A stretch of 12,433 nt of DNA, from NCBI GenBank assembly GCA_036519295.1, contig DATDLN010000246.1, forward strand, positions 1-12,433, in the 5' to 3' direction. A model generated the notes under the pieces. That model did no database searches. It was not told the origin of the DNA and saw nothing but the letters and a program-made list of their open reading frames with translations. Both the position numbers and the translations under genes were made by a program. Numbering within the stretch: position 1 is the stretch's first letter; the number at the start of each line of letters is the position of its first letter. The stretch is from JACVRW01 sp036519295. GTDB lineage: Bacteria > Actinomycetota > Thermoleophilia > Solirubrobacterales > Thermoleophilaceae. Below are positions 7,247 through 12,433 of the stretch, piece by piece.

Positions 7247-8410
7247 CTATTCCAAGCGCTCGCGAGGGGCGAGCGCGGAGCTCGTGAGGAGCAGCATCGC
7301 GGCCGCGGCGAAGACGGTCGCGAAGGCGGTGAGGTCGGCCACGTAGCCGAAGATCGGAGGTCCCAGCAGCAGCCCGAGCGCGTTGAACCCCACCACTGCC
7401 GCCAGCCCGGCGGACGGACGCTCGCCGAACACCTGCCCGCTCCAGATGACCTGCACCGCCACGACGAGGTTGTAGGAACCGCCGAACAGCACAGCCGAGG
7501 CAAACGCCGCGCCGAGGTGGTCGGGCGCCAGGCCGAGCACGAGCAGGGCGGCCGCTTCGGTGGCCACCGCGACGGTGAAGGTGGCGCGAGCGCCCAGGCG
7601 TCGCACGGCGTCGCCGCCCACCGTGCCGCCCACGCTCGCCACCCCGACCACGCCGAGGAAGAGGCGGCTTTCGGTGGAGGAAAGGCCGCCCGCGGTGGCC
7701 AGGTGGTCCACGGCGAAGGTCCAGTAGACCGAGCTCGCCAATCCCACGAGCAGCGCGCCCGCCAGGAGCGGGCCCGAGCGCGGACACACGAACCAGCTGA
7801 AGCTCGGTCGCAGGACGCCGGGCGAGTCGCCGCGGGTTTGGCGGCGGGGAAGTACCACGAGCGCCCAGCTCGTGGCCGCGGCCGCGATCAGCCCGAACAG
7901 CAGCCAGGCCGCGCGCCAGTCGGCGCCGGCTGCCAGGGCCAGCGGCGCCGCCACGGCTACCCCCCAGCCCGTGCCGGAGCTGATGGCCGACAGCACCCGT
8001 CCGCGGAGGTCGATCGGCAGCCGTCCGGCAACCACGTCCGAGAACGGCGGGAAGACCAGGCCCGCGCTCGCTCCGGCCACGAGGAGCGCGGCGAACAGCA
8101 CGGGCGGGCTGCCCGCGACGCTCGCCAGGGCCATGCCCGCGACCGCGCAGGCGCCGCCTGCGCCGACCATCGTGCGGGCGCCAAGGTGCGCGGACAACAC
8201 GCCGGCCGTGACGGACATGGCCAGGTAGGCGATGTACGACGCAGCCGCAAGCAGGCCGAGCGCTCCGCTCGCCAAGCCGAAGTCGGCGCGGATGTCGGGT
8301 GCGAGCAGCCCGAATCCGTAACGTGCCATGCCGAAGGTCACGGCCACCATCCCGATGCCCGCCGACGCCAGGGCGACTGGGTGCGACGCTCGCATGGCGA
8401 CCGTGCTCAT
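7247..8410 (-). CDS. MFS transporter (YbfB/YjiJ-like)
   Basis: A 387-residue membrane protein with a hydrophobic profile fitting about 12 helices, beginning at VALASAGIGMVAVTFGMARYGF. Between helices 2 and 3 is HLGARTMVGAGG, a degenerate version of the MFS loop motif, and a charged middle loop (PRRQTRGDSPG, near 188-198) separates two six-helix halves. The opening TFGMARYGFGLLAPDI resembles the YbfB/YjiJ group of sugar-phosphate-like or unknown-substrate MFS carriers. ATG at 8410 is chosen because it overlaps the stop of the MarR gene (ATGA); a longer reading would extend into marR. It is the second gene of a MarR-MFS-nitrilase operon and so probably an exporter or importer induced by the MarR ligand. 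Direction and substrate are not visible. Confidence 0.88.
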   Translation of the reverse strand: MSTVAMRASHPVALASAGIGMVAVTFGMARYGFGLLAPDIRADFGLASGALGLLAAASYIAYLAMSVTAGVLSAHLGARTMVGAGGACAVAGMALASVAGSPPVLFAALLVAGASAGLVFPPFSDVVAGRLPIDLRGRVLSAISSGTGWGVAVAAPLALAAGADWRAAWLLFGLIAAAATSWALVVLPRRQTRGDSPGVLRPSFSWFVCPRSGPLLAGALLVGLASSVYWTFAVDHLATAGGLSSTESRLFLGVVGVASVGGTVGGDAVRRLGARATFTVAVATEAAALLVLGLAPDHLGAAFASAVLFGGSYNLVVAVQVIWSGQVFGERPSAGLAAVVGFNALGLLLGPPIFGYVADLTAFATVFAAAAMLLLTSSALAPRERLE

Positions 8411-8916
8411 GTCGTGGTGTGCTCGAGTGGACAGCCGCCGGGAGCGCCGCAACACGTGGCGCGGTCGCACATCCGGCACACGGTCAGGGCGCCCGGGCGA
8501 TCGGCGGCCAGAGCGGCGACCAGCTTCTCCAGCAGGGGCTCAAGGCGCTCCCGCTCCTCGTCACCGAGCACGCGGAGCACGCGCTCGAGCTGCGATGCGC
8601 GATCGTGCAGCACCCGCGCTGCCGCGGCACGGCCCGTCGCGGTCAGGTACAGGGCGCGGGTGCGCCGGTCGGGGCCGGAGCGACGCTCCAGCAGGCCCGC
8701 GTCGCCGAGGCGGTTGACCACCTTGACCGCGGCGGGCTGGGACACCCTCAGCACATCGGCGAGCGCCTGGACCGAGTCGCCGGGATAAGCGTCGAGGTGT
8801 ACCAGCGCGGCGGAATGAGCGCCGGCACGGCCAAGCGAAGCGTCCACACTCGAGCGAACGCGGTCACTCGCGCCGAGCGAGAGGACGCCGAGAAGCTGGG
8901 CGAGGCGATCGGCCAC
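8407..8916 (-). CDS. MarR-family regulator with a cysteine-rich C-terminal tail
   Basis: A 169-residue MarR-type winged helix regulator. The DNA-binding part is clear: DSVQALADVLRVSQPAAVKVVNRLGDAGLLERR followed by the wing GPDRRTRALYLTATGR (about 47-96), flanked by dimerisation helices. The tail ALTVCRMCDRATCCGAPGG carries C147, C150, C155 and C156 with C162 shortly after. Similar CRxCDxxxC tails recur in other actinobacterial MarR proteins and may bind metal or sense redox state; that is inference. GTG at 8916 is the best start, preceded by a strong AT-rich promoter so close that the mRNA is probably leaderless. Its stop overlaps the MFS start. It presumably controls its own MFS-nitrilase operon. 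Confidence 0.9.
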   Translation of the reverse strand: MADRLAQLLGVLSLGASDRVRSSVDASLGRAGAHSAALVHLDAYPGDSVQALADVLRVSQPAAVKVVNRLGDAGLLERRSGPDRRTRALYLTATGRAAAARVLHDRASQLERVLRVLGDEERERLEPLLEKLVAALAADRPGALTVCRMCDRATCCGAPGGCPLEHTTT

Positions 8917-8920
8917 ACCC

Positions 8921-8949
8921 TATATATAACCGGGCTATCTATCTGGCAA
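8921..8949 (-). promoter_or_regulatory. Promoter of the marR-MFS-nitrilase operon, probably leaderless
   Basis: On the minus strand TTGCCA (8949-8944), 17 bp, then TATATA (8926-8921), within a TATATATA palindrome (8921-8928) unusual in this GC-rich DNA. The GTG start is only 4 nt past the -10, so the transcript would begin at or next to the start codon. The palindrome lies where a MarR dimer could bind and autorepress. The 43-bp gap holds no terminator, so read-through from the upstream BHMT-like gene is also possible. Confidence 0.5.
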
Positions 8950-8959
8950 ACGTCCGCGC

Positions 8960-9988
8960 CTACAGCCGCTCGGCGTACTCGCGGTTCTCGTCCCGCAGCG
9001 AGTCCTCGGTCCCGAGATAGGCGTGCTTCGACATGTCCGCGGAGTAGCGGCTCGCGGGCGGAGTGCGCCCCAGCGCCTCGGCCACGCTGCGGATGTGGTG
9101 CGGCGCGGCGCCACAGCAGACGCCGAGGTAGCGGACACCGAGCTCATAGGCCGCTCGCGCGAAGTCCGCGATCTCGTAGCGGTTGCACGTGAACGGGTCG
9201 AGCGCCGTCGGGAACGGCCGGTCGCCCGGGAACGTCGTCGACGCGGAGTCCTCGAGCGATTGGAAGCTCGGCTGCTCCTCCGTCGTGCGGTACGGCACGG
9301 GCAGCGCCGCGACGGACACCGACACGGCACCGCGGACCTCGCGGAGCAGCGGCAGCATCGTCGCCGGCCCGCGGCTGCAGTTCAGCCCCACGACGTCCGC
9401 GCCCGCCGCCTCGAGGCGCCTGCACGCCTCGGCGGGCGGCACGCCCTCGCGCATGTCCGGGTCCTTGTGCGCCGTCAAGGTGACGACGGCCGGGAGCCCC
9501 GTCGCCTTGATCACCTCCGTGGCCACCTCCGCCTCGCCGAGCCACGAGATCGTCTCGGCGATGACGAAGTCCACGCCGGCCTCGACCGCCCAGCCCACCT
9601 GCTCCTCGAACATGCGCCGGACCGTGTCGCGGGACTCCTGGCCGCCGTAGACGTTGGTGTTACACACGTTGCCGGCCAGCATGGCGCCGCTCTCCCGTGC
9701 CACCTCGGCGGCGATGCGGAGCGCCTGGCGGTTGATCTCCTCGAGCAGCTCCTCCTTGCCGATCAGCCGCAGCTTCTCGCGGTGGGCGTAGTAGGTGAAG
9801 GCCTCGACCACGTCCGAGCCCGCGTGCACGAACTCGCGGTGGAGCTCCGCGACCTTCTCCGGATGCTCGAGGACGACCTCCGGTACGAAGCCGCCGGCCT
9901 GCAGGTAGCCGCGGCGCTCCAGCTCGAACAGGTAGCCCTCCGCGCAGATGACGGGGCCCTCCTGTAGGCGCTCCAGCAGCTCAGGCAT
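8960..9988 (-). CDS. Homocysteine S-methyltransferase family, betaine-homocysteine methyltransferase-like
   Basis: A 342-residue protein closely resembling the catalytic barrel of betaine-homocysteine S-methyltransferase (BHMT), which moves a methyl group from betaine or a similar onium donor to homocysteine, giving methionine. BHMT hallmarks are LELERRGYL-type opening (LFELERRGYLQAGGF), HREFVHAGSDVVEAFTYYA (50-68), and the three zinc cysteines C204 (GLNCSRGP) and C291-C292 (YLGVCCGAAPHHIR). It is shorter than vertebrate BHMT at the C-terminus. ATG at 9988 is fixed by a strong ribosome binding site. It overlaps the upstream IclR gene by 8 bp and is its likely regulatory target. The methyl donor (glycine betaine, dimethylsulfoniopropionate, proline betaine or other) cannot be read from sequence. 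Confidence 0.88.
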   Translation of the reverse strand: MPELLERLQEGPVICAEGYLFELERRGYLQAGGFVPEVVLEHPEKVAELHREFVHAGSDVVEAFTYYAHREKLRLIGKEELLEEINRQALRIAAEVARESGAMLAGNVCNTNVYGGQESRDTVRRMFEEQVGWAVEAGVDFVIAETISWLGEAEVATEVIKATGLPAVVTLTAHKDPDMREGVPPAEACRRLEAAGADVVGLNCSRGPATMLPLLREVRGAVSVSVAALPVPYRTTEEQPSFQSLEDSASTTFPGDRPFPTALDPFTCNRYEIADFARAAYELGVRYLGVCCGAAPHHIRSVAEALGRTPPASRYSADMSKHAYLGTEDSLRDENREYAERL

Positions 9989-10742
9989 CACGATCTCCTT
10001 TCCCGGCCCCCAGCCGGTCCGACAACTCGTCTGCGGCGCGCGCGACCACGGGTCCCGCGGCCTCGATGCGGTCCCAGAAGCGGAACCCGGGCCCCGACAC
10101 GTTGAGCGCGGCGACGATGACGCCGCGGAAATCCCGTACCGGCGCCGCCACACCCACCAGCCCGGGCTCGAAGTCCCCGTCGACCATGGCGTAGCCGGCC
10201 TCTCGCGCTCGGGCGAGGTGACGCTCGAGGGCGTCGATCTCCCGCCGCGTCCGCAGCCCGGAGAAGCGCCCGTGGAGGGCATCGCGGTCTTCGTCGAGGA
10301 GCAGGGCGCGGCCGGCGGAGGTGCAGTGAGTGGGAACCCTCTGGCCGCTCCAGTCGCTCGCCTGGAGCAGCCGTGGAGAGGGCACCGACAGCAGCGTCAA
10401 TACCTCCGCGCCCTGCAGAACCGAGAGGTGGGCGGTCTCGCCGAGGCCCGCCACCAGGTCCCGCAGGAGGGGCGGCGCGAGGACGGTCAGCCGGCTCCGG
10501 CCGGTGTGCGCGGCGAGGCCGTAGAACCGCCAGCCGAGGCGGTACTCGCGCGTCTCCGGGTCGCGGTCCACGAAACCGCGCGCGGAGAGGGTCTTGAGGG
10601 CACGCGACACCTGGCTCTTCTCGCGGCCGAGCAGATCGGCGATGCGCATCACCCCCAAGCCTCCGTTCGCGGCGGCCTCCTCACCGCCCAGCAGGTCGAG
10701 GATGTCAAGCGCCCGGCCGAGTGTTGCTCCTTCAGCAACCAA
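9981..10742 (-). CDS. IclR-family transcriptional regulator (second), TTG start
   Basis: A 253-residue IclR regulator. The winged helix-turn-helix runs from TLGRALDILDLLGG through MRIADLLGREKSQVSRALKT to EYRLGWRFYGL (about 7-75). The effector domain has VPTHCTSAGRALLL (136-149), GYAMVDGDFEPGLVGVAAPV (183-202) and ALNVSGPGFRF (212-222). The start must be the TTG at 10742: an in-frame TAA lies four codons upstream at 10752-10754, and the next ATG would remove the conserved first helix. No Shine-Dalgarno precedes the TTG, and a -10-like CATAAT sits 8 nt before it, so the message is probably leaderless. It shares an operon with the BHMT-like gene (8-bp overlap), and its first codons lie inside an inverted-repeat operator, so autoregulation is likely. 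Confidence 0.9.
   Translation of the reverse strand: MVAEGATLGRALDILDLLGGEEAAANGGLGVMRIADLLGREKSQVSRALKTLSARGFVDRDPETREYRLGWRFYGLAAHTGRSRLTVLAPPLLRDLVAGLGETAHLSVLQGAEVLTLLSVPSPRLLQASDWSGQRVPTHCTSAGRALLLDEDRDALHGRFSGLRTRREIDALERHLARAREAGYAMVDGDFEPGLVGVAAPVRDFRGVIVAALNVSGPGFRFWDRIEAAGPVVARAADELSDRLGAGKGDRDA
9995..10001 (-). promoter_or_regulatory. Ribosome binding site of the BHMT-like gene, inside the upstream IclR gene
   Basis: AAAGGAG read on the minus strand, 6 nt before the ATG at 9988. It lies within the last codons of the second IclR gene and decides the start of the methyltransferase; the open frame continues well upstream without it. Confidence 0.85.
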
Positions 10743-10751
10743 TGTTGCTGA
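10723..10751. promoter_or_regulatory. Tandem inverted repeats over the iclR start codon (candidate operator)
   Basis: Three GTTGC half-sites alternate in orientation: GTTGCT at 10723-10728, AGCAAC at 10734-10739 and GTTGCT at 10744-10749. Halves 1 and 2 form a perfect 6-bp inverted repeat with a 5-bp spacer; halves 2 and 3 extend to perfect 8-bp arms, TCAGCAAC/GTTGCTGA, with a 4-bp spacer. The half-sites are 10-11 bp apart, about one helical turn. The TTG start codon (10740-10742) is between halves 2 and 3. The symmetry is seen directly; binding by the adjacent IclR protein is inferred. Confidence 0.7.
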
Positions 10752-10780
10752 TTATGCACGAGAGGCGGCGGGCATGTCCT
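10751..10780 (-). promoter_or_regulatory. Promoter of the iclR-BHMT operon
   Basis: On the minus strand AGGACA (10780-10775), 18 bp, then CATAAT (10756-10751, 5 of 6 matches to the -10 consensus). The expected transcription start falls at about the TTG start codon, suggesting a leaderless message. The -10 touches the operator-like repeat, so a bound regulator would block initiation. Confidence 0.5.
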
Positions 10781-10801
10781 GCGCCCGCGGGCGCGCCGAC
10801 C

Positions 10802-10807
10802 TATGAT
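10802..10807 (+). promoter_or_regulatory. -10 element for the acyltransferase gene
   Basis: TATGAT, 5 of 6 matches to TATAAT, ending 9 nt before the ATG at 10817. With no Shine-Dalgarno visible, a leaderless or very short leader is likely. No convincing -35 is seen. The element sits in the short divergent gap shared with the second iclR gene. Confidence 0.4.
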
Positions 10808-10816
10808 CCGGCCGCC

Positions 10817-11503
10817 ATGGCGCGTGCCACCGAGCCCCTCGCCCCGCCGCCGGTCAGCGTGCCTCGCGAGATCCGAGGCGCGCCCCCGCCGCGCCGTGGC
10901 GGGCTCCTCACGTTGCTCCGCTTCATGCGCGCCAAGGGGATGCTCAACTTCAAGTACGCGCGGCTCCTGGTCCGCCTCGGCCGGAAGAAGCTGATGCTGG
11001 GGCGCCGTCTGAGGCTCGATGGGATCGCCTTCATCGGGCCTCGCTGCGAGCTCGAGGTGGGAAGGAGGGGCACGCTCGAGCTCGGCCGCTGGTCCTGGAT
11101 CGGGCACGGCTCGAAGATCCGCAGCCACGAGGGCACGGTCTCGATCGGGGCCAAGACCGTGCTGGGCCAGGAATGCACGATCAGCTCGTTCCAGCACATC
11201 TCGATCGGCCGCGAGTGCGTGATCGCCGACCGCGTGATGATGATCGACTTCGACCATGGCATGGTCGAGGTCGAGCGCCCGATCCGGCTCCAGGGCATCT
11301 ACAAGCGCGACGTGCACGTGGGGAACAACGTTTGGATCGGCTACGGCGCCTGCATCCTGCGCGGCGTGATAGTCGGTGACAACGCCGTCATCGGGACGAA
11401 CGCGGTGGTCACGAAGGACGTGCCCGCGAACGCGGTCGTCGGCGGCGTGCCCGCCCGGATCATCCGGATGCGGGAGGCGCCGCGGCGGTTGCGCTGGGAG
11501 TAG
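10817..11503 (+). CDS. Hexapeptide-repeat acyltransferase (WbbJ/CapO-like O-acetyltransferase)
   Basis: A 228-residue left-handed beta-helix acyltransferase. After a proline- and arginine-rich N-terminus and a basic helical region (about 29-62), hexapeptide repeats run from LDGIAFIGPRCELEVG (68-83) through IGAKTVLGQECTISS to DVHVGNNVWIGYGACILRG (165-183) and VIGTNAVVTKDVPANAVVGG (191-210). H147 in MMIDFDHGM is in the place of the usual catalytic histidine. Such enzymes acetylate sugars of cell-surface polymers or antibiotics using acetyl-CoA. ATG at 10817 is preferred because of the upstream -10 element; the frame stays open to 10721, but that part overlaps the operator region. The next gene, an MMPL exporter, starts 78 bp later, though they may not be cotranscribed. 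The acceptor is unknown. Confidence 0.85.
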   Translation: MARATEPLAPPPVSVPREIRGAPPPRRGGLLTLLRFMRAKGMLNFKYARLLVRLGRKKLMLGRRLRLDGIAFIGPRCELEVGRRGTLELGRWSWIGHGSKIRSHEGTVSIGAKTVLGQECTISSFQHISIGRECVIADRVMMIDFDHGMVEVERPIRLQGIYKRDVHVGNNVWIGYGACILRGVIVGDNAVIGTNAVVTKDVPANAVVGGVPARIIRMREAPRRLRWE

Positions 11504-11559
11504 CCCGCGTTCGGTTAGCCGCACCGCACCTGGCCGGTATGCCCCATTGGAACGGCCCT

Positions 11560-11582
11560 TGCGGAGGGCGATTCTCTCCGCA
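11560..11582 (+). promoter_or_regulatory. Hairpin that could sequester the ribosome binding site of the MMPL gene
   Basis: TGCGGAG (11560-11566) pairs perfectly with CTCCGCA (11576-11582), leaving a 9-nt loop. The only Shine-Dalgarno-like sequence, GGAGGG (11563-11568), is partly in the 5' arm, and the 3' arm includes the A of the ATG. The pairing is seen; control of translation is inferred. Confidence 0.4.
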
Positions 11583-12433
11583 TGGAATCCACTCGCAACA
11601 TCGCAGCGCGCGCCGGAAGGTGGAGCGCACAACATAGGAAGAAGGCAATCCTCGGCTGGCTCGCATTCGTGATCGTCGCGGTCGTGATTGGCGGGTCGGT
11701 CGGTACACAGACGCTCTCGGACGCCGACTACGGCATAGGCGAGTCCGGGCGCGCCGACAGGGCGATCGCGGACCACTCGCCCGAGAAGGAGGACGAGAGC
11801 GTCCTCGTCCAAAGTCAGAACGGGGCCGGGAATCGTGATCAGGAGTTCCGCCAGGTCGTAGGCACCGTCGTATCGCGGCTCGAGGCCACGAAGCACGTGC
11901 GCAAGGTCGAGAGCCCCTACGCCGCCGACAACCCCGGGAAGCTGTCCGAGGACGGCAAGTCCGCACTCGTGACCTTCGAGCTGCCTGGGGAGAACGCCGA
12001 GGACAAGGTGGACCCGGCGCTGAACGCGGTCTCGAACCTCGACAAGCAGGAGACCGGGTTCCGGATCGAGGAGTTCGGCGGCGCGAGCGCGGACAAGGCG
12101 CTGAGCGACGCCTTCGAGAAGGACTTCCAGAAGGCGGAGGTCACCTCTCTCCCCATCACGCTGATCATCCTCATCGTCGCCTTCGGCGCGCTCTTGGCGG
12201 CCTTCGTGCCCTTGCTGCTCGCCATAACGGCGGTTGCCGCGGCGATCAGCCTGCTCGGCCCGATCAGTCAGATCTGGCCGGTCGACGAGAACATCCGCTC
12301 GGTCGTGCTGCTGATCGGGCTCGCCGTCGGCGTGGACTACTCGCTGTTCTACCTCCGCCGTGAACGCGAGGAACGGGCCCGCGGACGCTCCGAGAAGGCT
12401 GCGCTCGAAGCGGCGGCCGCCACCTCCGGGCGC
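11582..12433 (+). CDS. MMPL/RND-family membrane exporter, 5' part only
   Basis: The frame is open to the right edge with no stop, giving the first 284 residues of a protein that in this family usually runs to 700 or more. A first transmembrane segment at about 22-41 (AILGWLAFVIVAVVIGGSVG) is followed by an extracytoplasmic domain (about 42-187), then membrane segments at about 188-207, 208-230 and 238-257. The last contains GLAVGVDYSLFYLRRERE: the D252-Y253 pair matches the proton-relay Asp-Tyr of MmpL-type proteins. It likely uses the proton gradient to export lipids or other hydrophobic molecules from the inner membrane. ATG at 11582 fits the membrane-insertion pattern; the ribosome binding site is somewhat far (13 nt) and may be folded. 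The gene upstream is an acyltransferase, so a surface lipid or glycan is a reasonable guess. Gene identity is firm, cargo unknown. Confidence 0.88.
   Translation, partial: MESTRNIAARAGRWSAQHRKKAILGWLAFVIVAVVIGGSVGTQTLSDADYGIGESGRADRAIADHSPEKEDESVLVQSQNGAGNRDQEFRQVVGTVVSRLEATKHVRKVESPYAADNPGKLSEDGKSALVTFELPGENAEDKVDPALNAVSNLDKQETGFRIEEFGGASADKALSDAFEKDFQKAEVTSLPITLIILIVAFGALLAAFVPLLLAITAVAAAISLLGPISQIWPVDENIRSVVLLIGLAVGVDYSLFYLRREREERARGRSEKAALEAAAATSGR

Noticed and set aside
7067..8788. Long + strand open frame (573 codons) across the MFS and MarR genes
   Set aside because: Composition is low-complexity Arg/Gly/Ala/His-rich, and the opposite strand carries a clear membrane transporter and MarR protein.
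11532..11557. GGCCG/CGGCC inverted repeat after the acyltransferase gene as a terminator
   Set aside because: The stem is only 5 bp with a 16-nt loop and no T tract, too weak to call.
1..12433. tRNA, rRNA, CRISPR array, insertion sequence or att site
   Set aside because: No cloverleaf-like segment, conserved rRNA stretch, regularly spaced direct repeats, transposase frame or flanking duplications were noticed on either strand. A covariance-model search would be more sensitive than reading by eye.

Overview
The window is GC-rich DNA (clearly above 65% by eye), densely packed with genes. GTG and TTG starts, stop/start overlaps, and likely leaderless promoters all fit a high-GC actinobacterium. 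An MmpL-type exporter, three MarR/IclR-family regulators and a formaldehyde-activating-enzyme homologue fit a soil actinobacterium, possibly a Thermoleophilia-like lineage, but that placement is inference only. No rRNA, tRNA, CRISPR array, transposase or phage gene was seen. Twelve protein genes cover almost everything; the first lacks one base at the left edge and the last runs off the right edge.

Layout. (1) 1-2747, + strand: a tight three-gene operon of a zinc alcohol dehydrogenase (class III/formaldehyde-dehydrogenase-like), a formaldehyde-activating enzyme (Fae) homologue and a mandelate racemase/muconate lactonizing (enolase superfamily) enzyme. (2) 2757-6359: a minus-strand IclR regulator divergent from a + operon of an ACMSD-type amidohydrolase, a small Rieske [2Fe-2S] protein and an imidazolonepropionase-like binuclear amidohydrolase. 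The 47-bp divergent gap holds an imperfect inverted repeat that overlaps possible -10 elements on both strands. (3) 6373-8916, minus strand: MarR regulator, MFS transporter and nitrilase-superfamily amidase in one operon. (4) 8960-10742, minus strand: a second IclR regulator followed by a betaine-homocysteine-methyltransferase-like enzyme, with a striking set of three alternating GTTGC half-sites over the regulator's start codon. (5) 10817-12433, + strand: a hexapeptide-repeat acyltransferase and the 5' part of an MMPL-family exporter.

How they fit. The first four regions look like small catabolic modules, most with their own local regulator: Fae and the class III-like dehydrogenase point to one-carbon or aldehyde handling; the two amidohydrolases with the Rieske protein point to an uncharacterised ring or amide degradation route; the BHMT-like enzyme moves methyl groups from an onium or similar donor to homocysteine. 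A shared theme of methylated substrates, with released formaldehyde captured by Fae, is an attractive but untested inference. The best targets for follow-up are the Fae-containing operon, the amidohydrolase/Rieske/amidohydrolase operon, and the operator architecture of the two IclR genes.
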